This document shows positions 6,868 through 16,376 of a DNA stretch of 38,535 nt, piece after piece (position 1 is the first letter of the stretch; each line of letters starts with the position of its first letter). The notes under the pieces are model-generated. The model saw only the letters and a program-made list of their open reading frames with translations, was not told where the DNA came from and searched no databases. Location: IMG/VR virus record IMGVR_UViG_3300047562_002060, positions 1 to 38,535 of that record; one strand, 5' to 3'. The translations under genes were made by a program, and so were the position numbers. This DNA is from a virus.

Positions 6868-9117
6868 ATGAACTCAGTATCAGAAAAAATCGATGAAAGA
6901 ATTCTGAGGCTACTGGGTCTTGATGATGTCTTTGACCTTGATTATGATACTTACATGACCCTCCTTAAGGAGGCCATTGTAGTTAGTAAAGATAAGATAC
7001 CACAAGAAGAACTTGCTTTACTGGCAAATGAAAGAAAAAGAATAAGAGGGAAAAAAGGTAGATTTAGACCAAAGATAGAAAAGATAACTTCTGATAAGGT
7101 TGCAACAACTAAGTTTTTAAGACCAACCAAAAAAACTTTAGCACTTCCTGCGTCTATATCATCAACTAATGTACAGCAAAACTTTGGTGGTATTGGAAAA
7201 CCACTGGAAACAATTGCAAAAACTCTTGGTGCAATATTAAAGTTCAATAAAAAAACTAATGAGGAAGAAAGAAAAGAAAAAGAATCTCAGAAAAGAACTA
7301 AAAGAGAAGAAGGTCTAGAAGGATTTAAGAAGGGAATTTCTGCAGTTTCTGGTGCTGCAAAGAAAATGCTTGCACCATTCCAAAGTATTATAGATCGTAT
7401 TTGGAGATTTATATTTTTTACTTTGTTGGGTAGGGCATTCACTCAGTTGATGGATTGGTTAGGTGATCCTGCAAATAAGAAAAAAATAGAAGTTCTTGGT
7501 AGATTCTTAAAGGATTGGTGGCCTTCTTTAGCATTTGCTGCTGGATTATTCTTAACTCCTTTTGGTGGATTTATTAGAAAAACTATAGGATTATTGAGGG
7601 GATTTATTCCCATTATAGCAAGACATCCTTTACTTGCTTTGACTATTGGTGGTTCTGTTGCTGCTGGTGTTGCTGGTGTTTCTTTAGAGAAAAATTTAAA
7701 AAATGTAGATGAAAAACTTCTACAGAGAAGAATACAAGAATCAAAAGATAAAGGAAAACCTTTATCAAAACAAGAGATTGAAAAAATAAGATTGGAGCAA
7801 CTGCAAAAAAGAGTTCAAGATATTTCTGGGTCTAATCTTCCTGGTAGTGCTCTTCTTGCTTCTGGTGGGGTTGTTCCAAGATTTACCATGGGTGGTATGA
7901 ATCTTGGAACGGGATATAATGGTATTGATAGCAATACTGGCGAAAGAGTAAGTGGATTTGGTCCTGACACTCAAGCAATTATTGCACAACCTGGTGAAAT
8001 TGTCATAAACAAAAAGACAGTTGATGCTATGGGTCCTGATTATTTCTTGGGACTTAATAGACAATATGGTGGCCCTGGTGCAAATAAACCAAAGATGGGT
8101 AAGTTGTATAATAGTGGTGGCATGGTTGGTAATATTCCTGTTAGAGCAGAAAATCCAAAAATGTCTTCTTCTAGTGTTTCTTGGAATTCACGCAATACCA
8201 CTAGAAAACCTTTAAGAGTTTCTATTCAAGAGGCACAAGATAGATTATTAGAAAAAGAAAGAGAAAGAAATACTAATATTAAAAACAAAAATTTTAGGCC
8301 ATGGTGGGATAGATTAAATCCTTTTTCAAATAAAACTCCATTCAACCAATCAATGCCAAATCCCCCAATTGAAAACTATAGAATGCCTGGATATACTTAT
8401 AATAAATGGTTGGATTTAGATCGGTTTAGAACTGATCCTAATCCGGAGACATACAGACCAAATCCAAATAATCCAAAAAGTAGATTTGCTCCTTATTATC
8501 AAAGACCTGGTGTAAATAAACCTTTATTACTTCAGGGTGGAGGATTTCTTGGTGTATTGGATAATATGGGTAGAAGTGTTTTTGAAAATGTTGGTGGAAC
8601 TATAGGGAGAAATAGAGGAAGAGAAACTGGAATTCCTGGTGGAGGATTTTTAGGTGAAAAACTTGGAGAAAGAGAGGGTAGAAAAAGATATGAACAATTA
8701 TTGAGTCCTTTCAAGAGAATGGGTGGTGGTCTAATTAAAGAAAATACTGGAATGAATATTCCTGGAGCAACTGCCGATAGGCAACTTGCAGCACTGCATC
8801 CCGGAGAATATGTTCTACCCGCAGGAACTGTATCCAAACTTGGAGTTCCCATGATTGATATGATGGTTGCAATGACTGATTATGATTCTACCCCTGCAAA
8901 ATTAGGTGAGAAACCAATTAATAGGCCAAATATTACTCCACTTTCAAGAGCAGGAAAGAGTGGTATGATGACTCTTCCACCAATTACACAGTCGGCAGGA
9001 GGATCTATGGGTAATGGATCTCCAGGTGGTTCAAAAGTTCCTTCATTCTCTGCAGTATCTCCAAGTGGTGGTGATGAAAGATCTACGAATGCTAGTATCT
9101 ATGGGATCGTAGGATAA
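6868..9117 (+). CDS. Large tail protein, tape-measure/hub candidate
   Basis: This is a 749-residue protein. Residues 1-30 (KIDERILRLLGLDDVFDLD) form a conserved-looking helical start, followed by a very Lys/Arg-rich helical region to about 165. Residues 175-200 contain DRIWRFIFFTLLGRAF, and about 215-275 are strongly hydrophobic (AGLFLTPFGGFI; LLALTIGGSVAAGVAGV), as expected for a membrane-penetrating part of a tape-measure protein. The rest is Gly/Pro/Asn-rich. It has two copies of a PGE-[IY]-V motif (PGEIVINKKTVDAMG; PGEYVLPAGTVSKLG) that I associate with tail tape-measure proteins. Its N-terminal architecture repeats in the next gene. Position between gp26 and the hub genes agrees with a gp29-like role, but I see no direct gp29 similarity. 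Confidence 0.55.
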   Translation: MNSVSEKIDERILRLLGLDDVFDLDYDTYMTLLKEAIVVSKDKIPQEELALLANERKRIRGKKGRFRPKIEKITSDKVATTKFLRPTKKTLALPASISSTNVQQNFGGIGKPLETIAKTLGAILKFNKKTNEEERKEKESQKRTKREEGLEGFKKGISAVSGAAKKMLAPFQSIIDRIWRFIFFTLLGRAFTQLMDWLGDPANKKKIEVLGRFLKDWWPSLAFAAGLFLTPFGGFIRKTIGLLRGFIPIIARHPLLALTIGGSVAAGVAGVSLEKNLKNVDEKLLQRRIQESKDKGKPLSKQEIEKIRLEQLQKRVQDISGSNLPGSALLASGGVVPRFTMGGMNLGTGYNGIDSNTGERVSGFGPDTQAIIAQPGEIVINKKTVDAMGPDYFLGLNRQYGGPGANKPKMGKLYNSGGMVGNIPVRAENPKMSSSSVSWNSRNTTRKPLRVSIQEAQDRLLEKERERNTNIKNKNFRPWWDRLNPFSNKTPFNQSMPNPPIENYRMPGYTYNKWLDLDRFRTDPNPETYRPNPNNPKSRFAPYYQRPGVNKPLLLQGGGFLGVLDNMGRSVFENVGGTIGRNRGRETGIPGGGFLGEKLGEREGRKRYEQLLSPFKRMGGGLIKENTGMNIPGATADRQLAALHPGEYVLPAGTVSKLGVPMIDMMVAMTDYDSTPAKLGEKPINRPNITPLSRAGKSGMMTLPPITQSAGGSMGNGSPGGSKVPSFSAVSPSGGDERSTNASIYGIVG

Positions 9118-12050
9118 TGGCAGTTAATACTCAGAAATTATTACCAGCAGCAAAGGGATCTCCACTCGCAAAGATTAGCACTGCGAAGATAACTAAAGGA
9201 ATGTCAATCAAAACAAAAACGATTGACACCAAAAAATTAATGGGATCTAAAGAAGAAGATCAGGAAAATATTAAACAAACTTTATTGAATATTGATTCTC
9301 TGTTGAAATCTATATTAGGAGAAGAAAAAAAGAATAAAAGTAAGAAAAGAAAAGAAAAAGAAAAGGCTGATTTTGAAAAAGAAGAAAAAAAATTAGAGGC
9401 ACCTAAAGAAGCAAAGAAATTTAAGTTACCTGGACTTGCTGCTCCTGGAATGAGTTTTCTGGATAGAATCAAGAGGTTCTTATTCTTCACTGCACTTGGT
9501 TGGTTATTCACTAAGTTCCAAGATCAACTTCCAAAATTAGAAGGAATTGTAAAAACAATAGCACAAGTTTATGTGGTTGCTGAGGACATCTTTAAATCAT
9601 TATTGAGTGGTGTTGTCAATTTTATTGATATTGGATATCAAACTTATGATGGTCTTCGCAAACAGGTTGAAAATCTTGGTGGTAAGGATGCAGTAAAAAC
9701 TTTTGATGAATTCTCTAGTCATTTAAATAAACTGATAAATGGTGCTATAATTGCTGCAACATTAATAGCATCAACCACTCCTAAGACACCTAAGATGCCT
9801 ACTGGTGGAGCATCAAGTGCATTAGGTGCATCTGCTAAGGCTACCTCTGCATATGCTCAAACGGCTGCTGGAAAATCTTATGCAGCAATGCAGCAGTTTG
9901 GGAATCTTCCTAAATGGGCACAATCCATATCTGCATCTAGTGCTGGTAGGTTTAGTGCATCGCAATCAAGAATTATTGCAGGAACTGCTAATATAGGAGA
10001 TAAGTTGCGAGTAGGAACAAGAGGATTTATTCCTGGTGTTGGTCAAATAGCAGAGAAAGTTGCATCTAAAGGAACAACTAAAGTAGCTGGATCCGTTGCA
10101 CAAGGTGCTAAGTTTGGAGGGGGAAGAATTCCTATAATTGGACCTTTAATTACTTTTCTTGTTAGAAGATATGTTTATGGAGAAAAACCAGAAAAAGCAG
10201 CCGCAGCTGCAGTTGGTACTGGTATCGGACAAGCAATTGGTGGGTTTATTGGAACTATTGGTGCTGGAGCATTAGGGTTAGGAACTGCTGGACTTGGTGC
10301 TGTTGTTGCTCCTCTGATTATTGGAGCAGGATCTGTAATTGGAGGACTAGTTGGTGAATGGTTAGGTGCATTACTTTACGATTTTGTTGTTGGATCTGAA
10401 GTACCTAAACCACAACTGAAAGCAGCAGGAGGCTCAGTTACAAGAGGAGGAAAAAGACAAGGACCAGTAACAAGATCTATAAAAATCACAAGAAATAGAA
10501 GACCACCAAAAGTAAAACCAAAACAATCACAACCAGGAAAAGATGTTGGTGGTAAGAAGAATATTCAGAAACTTTATCCAGACACTTCTGCAATACCTGA
10601 ACTTGAAGGAGCACAACAAAGTCCTTGGTATGATTTATTATCAAAGGATAAGGAAGAAAGAGATAAGCAACTAAAGAAACTTCCAAACTCTTATAAAGCA
10701 CTGACAGGAGTTGCTAAGAAACTGAAAGAGATTCCTTTTGGTATTGGATCATTGATGGGAGGTGCTGTTGATATTGCTTTAGGACAAAAACTTCCTCAGG
10801 ATGCAATTGATAGTTTAGGTAATGGTATTGCATATTTAATAAATGCAGTTGCAAGTCAACAAGTATCTGCAAGTATTTCTGACATTGGAAAAGAAATATC
10901 CAAGATGCAAACTGGCGGTGTTGTCCCGAGGTTGCGTGACTTTTCTAAGCAGGATCAAATGGGTTCTGATGTTAATAAGGTTCTGAATGGTCTTATTCGT
11001 CAGAAAGTTGATGAGGCTATTAAGGAAGTTCAGAAACAGATGATGCCTGGTAAGTTTGATGAAGGTGGTAGACCTACTCCCCCTCCTGGAACAACATCTC
11101 CTGGAACAACATCTCCAGGACCTCCTCCAACAGGAAAGGGACTTAATCAACCAAATGTTAAAGGAAAAAGTGGGTATCAGGGATCCACAAATGTAGTTGA
11201 TACTGGTTTAAAAGATTACAAGGGAAGACCTATTAAATTAAATCCTGGAGCATCTCAGGCATTTAAACAAATGATTTCAGAAGGAATGCCTTTCAAATCC
11301 TCTGATGTTACCAGTGTTTATAGAGATGAGTCTGAGTACTTACGATTAGTTGCAGAGGGTTATAGTCCAGCATCAAATTCTGCACACAATTATGGTGAAG
11401 GTGCCGATATTCATGGTTCTATGGGTGAATGGATAAAGAAGAATGGAAAAAAATATGGTTGGTATTATGTTGATTATCCGGGAACTCATGGTGGACACTT
11501 TGAATGGAAAGGATCGGTTGCGGCTCCACCTACACAAAAAGTAAAAAAATCTGGTAAAGCTTCTTGGTATGGACCAGGTTTTTATGGAAATAGAACTGCT
11601 GATAATACTGGAAACTATATTTTAAAAAGAGATAGTCTCTGGGTAGCACATAAAACATTGCCATTTGGCACTAAAGTTAAATTCACATATAATGGAAGAA
11701 CTATAACTTTGCCTGTTAGAGATAGAGGTCCTTTTAAACCTGATAGAGAATGGGATTTAACAGAAGCCGCAGCAGATCAACTAGGATTAAAGGCATCTGG
11801 TGTTGGAAATGTTCAATATGAAGTTTTAGGGAAAAAGGATGGTGGTTATATTCCAAAGCAATCTCCAAATAGAAAAGTATCATCATTGAGATCTTATCCT
11901 TCATATTCTGATGGTGGTGTAATGATTGCTATTCAACCAATGATTATTGAAAAACCAGTTCCTATACCAATGGGTGGAAATAAAACCGTAATGTTTCCAG
12001 TTCCTGTTGGTGTAAATAATAGTAATATGCCAAATCTAAGCAGAGGATAA
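9117..12050 (+). CDS. Tail protein with M15 peptidase-like and RlpA-like domains
   Basis: This is a 977-residue protein that overlaps the previous gene by one base (TAATG). A Lys-rich helical N-terminus is followed by DRIKRFLFFTALGWLFTKF (about 120), paralogous to the preceding protein. A long hydrophobic Gly/Ala stretch lies at about 340-425. After a Pro/Gly/Thr linker (about 650-670) comes an M15-like metallopeptidase module, with putative zinc ligands in SAHNYGEGADIH (His757, Asp764) and GGHFEW (His793). Residues about 813-905 form a double-psi beta-barrel of RlpA type: GKASWYGPGF, VAHKTLPFGTKV, VRDRGPF and WDLTEAAADQLG. Both modules act on peptidoglycan in other families. I infer a tail component that opens the cell wall during infection, taking the place of the lysozyme domain of T4 gp5. 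Confidence 0.8.
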   Translation: MAVNTQKLLPAAKGSPLAKISTAKITKGMSIKTKTIDTKKLMGSKEEDQENIKQTLLNIDSLLKSILGEEKKNKSKKRKEKEKADFEKEEKKLEAPKEAKKFKLPGLAAPGMSFLDRIKRFLFFTALGWLFTKFQDQLPKLEGIVKTIAQVYVVAEDIFKSLLSGVVNFIDIGYQTYDGLRKQVENLGGKDAVKTFDEFSSHLNKLINGAIIAATLIASTTPKTPKMPTGGASSALGASAKATSAYAQTAAGKSYAAMQQFGNLPKWAQSISASSAGRFSASQSRIIAGTANIGDKLRVGTRGFIPGVGQIAEKVASKGTTKVAGSVAQGAKFGGGRIPIIGPLITFLVRRYVYGEKPEKAAAAAVGTGIGQAIGGFIGTIGAGALGLGTAGLGAVVAPLIIGAGSVIGGLVGEWLGALLYDFVVGSEVPKPQLKAAGGSVTRGGKRQGPVTRSIKITRNRRPPKVKPKQSQPGKDVGGKKNIQKLYPDTSAIPELEGAQQSPWYDLLSKDKEERDKQLKKLPNSYKALTGVAKKLKEIPFGIGSLMGGAVDIALGQKLPQDAIDSLGNGIAYLINAVASQQVSASISDIGKEISKMQTGGVVPRLRDFSKQDQMGSDVNKVLNGLIRQKVDEAIKEVQKQMMPGKFDEGGRPTPPPGTTSPGTTSPGPPPTGKGLNQPNVKGKSGYQGSTNVVDTGLKDYKGRPIKLNPGASQAFKQMISEGMPFKSSDVTSVYRDESEYLRLVAEGYSPASNSAHNYGEGADIHGSMGEWIKKNGKKYGWYYVDYPGTHGGHFEWKGSVAAPPTQKVKKSGKASWYGPGFYGNRTADNTGNYILKRDSLWVAHKTLPFGTKVKFTYNGRTITLPVRDRGPFKPDREWDLTEAAADQLGLKASGVGNVQYEVLGKKDGGYIPKQSPNRKVSSLRSYPSYSDGGVMIAIQPMIIEKPVPIPMGGNKTVMFPVPVGVNNSNMPNLSRG

Positions 12051-12051
12051 G

Positions 12052-13362
12052 ATGCCAGCAGCAAACATTGCCGCACAGGCTGGTGAAGCCCAAATAAGAC
12101 TATTTGAATTCCATTCAGATTTCGTTGAACCAGTAGATGTTTCTAGTGGTTCTATAGAACTTAATTATTATGAGAGTATTTTGGATACTACAGTAAGAGT
12201 CACTGCAACTTTTGTTGATACTGGATATCGTTTTGATAAAGAATCCGGAAATACAACTGCTCTCAAGTCAGAGAACATTGACGGAGCATCGGTAAATCTT
12301 AAAATTTCTGATGGATATGATAATGAAATTAAATTCATGAATGATAATCAACTGAGAATTGAAAGCACCAGAAATATGGATGATGCTAGAAATAAGCAGA
12401 TATTTACAGTTGATATGACATCAAAAGAATATGATGATAATTTAAAATTAAAATGTTCGGTTGTTAAATCATATGATGGTAAGATTGATGAGAGTGTCAA
12501 AAAAATATTATTAGAATGTATAAAAACAGAAAAAAATATTGATGTAGATCAAACCTTAAATAACTTTAACTTTTCTGGAAAATCACAAACTCCTTTTTAT
12601 ATTTGTACTTGGTTAGCAACAAGATCTGTTCCTGATATGCAAGATGCAAATCAAAATCTTGCTGGATATTTTTTCTATGAAACATCTGAGGGATATAAAT
12701 TTAAGTCAATTGATAAACTATTTTTACAAAAACCAAAAAGAATTTTAATTTATAATGATCTTATCGGAGATATTCCTCCTGGGTATGATGGAAAAATATT
12801 AGATTATTCTTTTGATAAAACTTTTAATTTAAGGCAATTGAGACAGACTGGAGCACTAGGTCAAACTCAATTGAGGTCTTTTAACCTATATGATAATAAG
12901 TATGAAGAGTCTGAATTCAACTACACAAATCAATACAAAGAAGAAAATAATGGAGGAACAAGGCCAATTCGTTATGGAAATGATCAAGATGAAACTTCAT
13001 TAAGATTTTTTTCAATAAAAGATTTTGGAGTTAAACCTTCTGGATCAGTGGATCAACAATTGGAAAAATCAAGAGACACTTTAAATTTTAATGTTGATGA
13101 TATCATGAGGCAATCTACAATGAGATATAATAGTTTATATGCTGTTAAGTTATCAATAACAATTTCTGGCGATATTAATTTACGAGCAGGAGATTTGGTT
13201 CATTGTGATTTTCCCCAAGTTAGCGGAGAATCTTTAAGAACTGTGAGTATGGAAAAAAGTGGTATATATATGATACATGATCTATGTCATAGAATTACCA
13301 AAAACGGATGCTATACTAGATTAAATCTTGTGAGAGATTCCATCGGCAGAAAACCTTTCTAA
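12052..13362 (+). CDS. Baseplate hub protein, gp27-like
   Basis: This is a 436-residue protein with a beta-rich pattern: an N-terminal RLFEFHSDF and SIELNYYESILDTTVRVTAT region and a C-terminal INLRAGDLVHCDFPQVS segment followed by YMIHDLCHRITKNGCYTRLN. The last part parallels the end of T4 gp27 (LTPGVKIIF, then FYVDEVIHELSNNNSVT), and the overall size is close (T4 gp27 has 391 residues). In T4, trimeric gp27 forms the hub torus that holds the gp5 spike. Here gp5 lies just downstream with only cp12 between them, which supports the call. Primary similarity is weak. A profile search would be needed for certainty, and another hub or late-control-like protein is the alternative. Confidence 0.65.
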   Translation: MPAANIAAQAGEAQIRLFEFHSDFVEPVDVSSGSIELNYYESILDTTVRVTATFVDTGYRFDKESGNTTALKSENIDGASVNLKISDGYDNEIKFMNDNQLRIESTRNMDDARNKQIFTVDMTSKEYDDNLKLKCSVVKSYDGKIDESVKKILLECIKTEKNIDVDQTLNNFNFSGKSQTPFYICTWLATRSVPDMQDANQNLAGYFFYETSEGYKFKSIDKLFLQKPKRILIYNDLIGDIPPGYDGKILDYSFDKTFNLRQLRQTGALGQTQLRSFNLYDNKYEESEFNYTNQYKEENNGGTRPIRYGNDQDETSLRFFSIKDFGVKPSGSVDQQLEKSRDTLNFNVDDIMRQSTMRYNSLYAVKLSITISGDINLRAGDLVHCDFPQVSGESLRTVSMEKSGIYMIHDLCHRITKNGCYTRLNLVRDSIGRKPF

Positions 13363-13363
13363 T

Positions 13364-13579
13364 ATGGACAGAACACTTCAACAACACATTAATGATGATA
13401 AGGATCAGATTGATGATCCAAACACAAGTGGCCAACGGCGTCGTCATTTAGAAGATGAGTTGGAACATCTTGAAAAATATCAAGCAAATCATCCAGATAC
13501 TGATCACGATCCCACAGGATTTGAAATGTATTGTGATGAGAATCCTGATGCTCTTGAATGTAGAATTTACGAAGATTAA
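13364..13579 (+). CDS. cp12: CP12-like Calvin cycle inhibitor
   Basis: This is a 71-residue acidic protein. Its end, YCDENPDALECRIYED (Cys57 and Cys66, spacing C-x8-C), is the diagnostic C-terminus of CP12, which docks into GAPDH in cyanobacteria and chloroplasts. Cellular CP12 also has an N-terminal cysteine pair and an AWD-x-VEEL core for binding phosphoribulokinase. Both are absent here and replaced by a charged helical segment (QRRRHLEDELEHLEKY, residues 24-39), as I recall for cyanophage CP12. Viral CP12 is proposed to block carbon fixation so that reducing power goes to the pentose phosphate route and nucleotide synthesis. The gene is placed one base after the gp27-like hub gene and just before gp5, so it would be expressed with late structural genes unless internal promoters exist. 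Confidence 0.85.
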   Translation: MDRTLQQHINDDKDQIDDPNTSGQRRRHLEDELEHLEKYQANHPDTDHDPTGFEMYCDENPDALECRIYED

Positions 13580-13585
13580 TAACAA

Positions 13586-15811
13586 ATGAGTAATTTAGAT
13601 GCTAAGGCAACTATTCCCGCTTTAATTTGGTGGGGACAAATAGTTGATGATACTGTTTGGAAGGGGAATCTTCCTGCGACTAAATGGGAAGCATCTAGTG
13701 AAATACCTGGATGGGGTACAAGATACAAGGTTCGTATCTTAGGTAGAGATACTGAAACCAAAGATGTTCCCGATGATCAATTAGAGTGGGCAGAATGTTC
13801 ATTTCCCGTTACCGCAGGTTCTGGACATGGTGGTAGTTATCAAACTTCAAATCTAAGAAAAGGTGCTTTTGTCTTTGGTTTCTACAAAGACGGAACCAAT
13901 ATGTCAGAGCCCTTTATATTGGGATGTTTAGGTAACAACGAACAAACTAAATTATCACAATCAATTCCACTAAAGGGATTTGTTCCTTTTAGTGCTTATA
14001 TTAAAGAATCAGTATCTGTCAATGACATTCCACCAGAAGGATCGGCAGTACCAAAAAATGGAACTCCACCATTAGAAGGATCCCAGGCACAAAATCAAAC
14101 AACATTTTCTGATAATGTTCAAAAAGATGATGGAAATAAGGAAACTTATCTTACTGTTCCTACAGATTGTGATGAACTTCAACTTGGAGCAATTCAAGTT
14201 GAAATCAAAAAACTAATTCAAGATATTCAAGAGTTTAAAAAAAGATCTAATAGTTGGAAATATACAATTCTAAAACCAATCAGTGAAGAAGGAAAAGAAT
14301 ACTCAATTGAAGAATATATTCGATACAAAGTTCAAAATGTTTCTAAGTGGATATCTGGAAAAGTTAAAAATATAATTTATAAAACTCAAGAATATGTCAC
14401 TAACAAAGTCAATAATACTGCAAAAGATTTTTATTATACTTTGTTTCCAAATAGAAGACCTGGGCAATTAATGCCTCCTGTGAACACTTTTAATGATCTT
14501 TTTGTTTGTTTTATCCGAAAGATCATTGCGAATCTTTTGAAAATGGTAACTGATTTTCTACTTGCTATTGTAGACAGATTTATTAATGCTCCTCTATGTG
14601 CAATAGAAAATATTATTGGTGCTCTTCTTGGCAAACTCACTGGACTAATTACAAGTGCTGTAAATGCATTGTTAGCACCATTAAATGCATTGTTAGGAGT
14701 TTTTGATATTGCAGGTGATATTATTGATTTTGTTGTTAACCTTTTATCTTTTCTTTCTTGCGAAGAGAATCCAGAATGTCCTGGTGTTACTGGATGGACA
14801 CCTTGGCAAGGAGCAACTAAATTTAATGTAGGATCTAATATATCAGATTTAACAGATAAAGTAAGAACCTTTGCTTCAAATGCAGAACAGTCAATAGATC
14901 CTGATAATTTTGATTTTAATTTGGATTTTAGTGATATTTTTGATAATATTTGTAATGTGGATGCTTTATTCTGTGGTCCCCCAACAGTTGAGTTTTATGG
15001 TGGAGGAGGATCTGGTGCTTCTGGAAATGCGATTATAAGTGCCACTGGTGATATTCTTGGTGTTGATTTAACTGGATTGGGATCTGGATATCAATCTGCA
15101 CCTTTTGTAAGGTTTGTTGATGCGTGCGGTAAAGGTCAAGGTGCTGTTGGTAGAGCAGTTATAAATTCTTCTGGCCAGGTTGAAAAAGTTGTTATGGAAA
15201 ATTCTGGATCTGGATATTTACCCTCACCTAATGGTGATCGTGGAGGTGATGGTAGAACTTGGGCCAAATCTGGCGATACTATTGTCAAGAGAAATGATGG
15301 AACATATGATAGGCCATATGAAGCAGGAGAAACATTCCAAGTTAATTCGGGAGATACAGTTTATTCTTGTGAAAATACGACTTTCATCACCGAACCTCAA
15401 GTTCTTACAGCACCAACTTGTACTTCAGGATCTTTTGGTTCTGGTCAAAATCCAGTAACAAGTGATGGATCTTATCCGATATTTTTGGAAATTGATAGTA
15501 TTTTTATTGATAAACCTGGCATTAATTATGATCCAAATAAAGATAAAATTACAGTAACTCCATCAAATGGCCTAGAATTAAAACCAATATTTGATGAATT
15601 GGGATCATTAAATAGAGTGGATGTAGTTAAACCTGGAATAGGATTTAAAGAGATGCCAACTATTGAAATTGAAACAGAAACAGGATATAATGCATCCTTA
15701 CTTCCTGTTTTTAGAGTAAATAGAATTGGTGATGGTCTTGGCACAGATGTTCCACCATCACAAATTATTTCTGTAGTAGATTGTGTAGGTAAATTTAATG
15801 ACGGAAACTAA
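13586..15811 (+). CDS. 5: Baseplate hub and spike base protein gp5 (no lysozyme domain)
   Basis: This is a 741-residue protein. Residues 9-120 look like the gp5 OB-fold: WGQIVDDT, TRYKVRILGRDTETKDVPDD, LEWAECSFPVTAGSG and LRKGAFVFGFYKDG correspond to the strand order of T4 gp5 (VVED, GRVRVRV, LPWMSVIQP, EGTRVYGHF). T4 gp5 continues with a T4-lysozyme domain and a beta-helix. Neither is recognisable here. Instead there is a long helical, partly hydrophobic stretch (about 190-395, including LITSAVNALLAPLNALLGVF), then Gly-rich beta repeats with GSGY motifs (about 465-735). The following gene overlaps by 14 bases and looks like the spike part. The role is the membrane-puncturing hub at the tail tip; cell-wall digestion must come from elsewhere. 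Confidence 0.8.
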   Translation: MSNLDAKATIPALIWWGQIVDDTVWKGNLPATKWEASSEIPGWGTRYKVRILGRDTETKDVPDDQLEWAECSFPVTAGSGHGGSYQTSNLRKGAFVFGFYKDGTNMSEPFILGCLGNNEQTKLSQSIPLKGFVPFSAYIKESVSVNDIPPEGSAVPKNGTPPLEGSQAQNQTTFSDNVQKDDGNKETYLTVPTDCDELQLGAIQVEIKKLIQDIQEFKKRSNSWKYTILKPISEEGKEYSIEEYIRYKVQNVSKWISGKVKNIIYKTQEYVTNKVNNTAKDFYYTLFPNRRPGQLMPPVNTFNDLFVCFIRKIIANLLKMVTDFLLAIVDRFINAPLCAIENIIGALLGKLTGLITSAVNALLAPLNALLGVFDIAGDIIDFVVNLLSFLSCEENPECPGVTGWTPWQGATKFNVGSNISDLTDKVRTFASNAEQSIDPDNFDFNLDFSDIFDNICNVDALFCGPPTVEFYGGGGSGASGNAIISATGDILGVDLTGLGSGYQSAPFVRFVDACGKGQGAVGRAVINSSGQVEKVVMENSGSGYLPSPNGDRGGDGRTWAKSGDTIVKRNDGTYDRPYEAGETFQVNSGDTVYSCENTTFITEPQVLTAPTCTSGSFGSGQNPVTSDGSYPIFLEIDSIFIDKPGINYDPNKDKITVTPSNGLELKPIFDELGSLNRVDVVKPGIGFKEMPTIEIETETGYNASLLPVFRVNRIGDGLGTDVPPSQIISVVDCVGKFNDGN

Positions 15812-16376
15812 AAATAATCATACTATTGGATATGGTAATAAAGATGGTGAGTTAAAGTTTGGACATATTCATGATGATGGAGTTTTATCTTCAACAATTT
15901 TAAGAAGTGGTTACGAATCAAACCATTATATTACTCTTGATTCTACTGGTGAAAAGCATAGAAAACATGGAACTATTGCTAGATCAATGGGATCATTTCA
16001 AGTAATTGCTGGAGATAATGTTCCCGATGAAATTCCTGGTGTTTATATTGATGCTGTAAACGGTGACTTGGTTTTAAACGCAAAGAATGGTAGAATAAGA
16101 ATACTTGCGGAGAATATTGATTTAATTGCAAATGGTCCAGATGGTAAAAATGGAGTTATAACTATTGATGGCAATGAAAAAGTCATTATTAAAGCACCGA
16201 CGATAGATGTTCGTTCCAAAGTATCTACAAAGATTTTCTCCGAAAAGACGGTAGAGTGTATAGGAAAAGGAATCTTAAATATATACGGAGGACTTATTGA
16301 TTGTGCAGATGGTGCAACAAAAGTTAAAGGGTCCAAAGGTGGCATATTTATTAACGAAATTCAAAACAAATTATGA
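15798..16376 (+). CDS. Spike-like beta-repeat baseplate protein
   Basis: This is a 192-residue protein whose start overlaps the end of gp5 by 14 bases. From about residue 80 the sequence is a run of short beta strands with regular turns (GDLVLNAKNG, RIRILAENIDLIANG, EKVIIKAPTIDVRS, VSTKIFSEKTVECIG), the pattern of the trimeric beta-helical needle of T4 gp5 and other membrane-piercing spikes. The N-terminal 75 residues are a separate part with HYITLDSTGEKHRKHGTI. Together with the N-terminal OB domain in gp5, this suggests that spike functions are split over two genes. I see no metal-binding tip motif such as HxH at the C-terminus. The next gene begins in an ATGA overlap at 16373. Confidence 0.6.
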   Translation: MTETKNNHTIGYGNKDGELKFGHIHDDGVLSSTILRSGYESNHYITLDSTGEKHRKHGTIARSMGSFQVIAGDNVPDEIPGVYIDAVNGDLVLNAKNGRIRILAENIDLIANGPDGKNGVITIDGNEKVIIKAPTIDVRSKVSTKIFSEKTVECIGKGILNIYGGLIDCADGATKVKGSKGGIFINEIQNKL

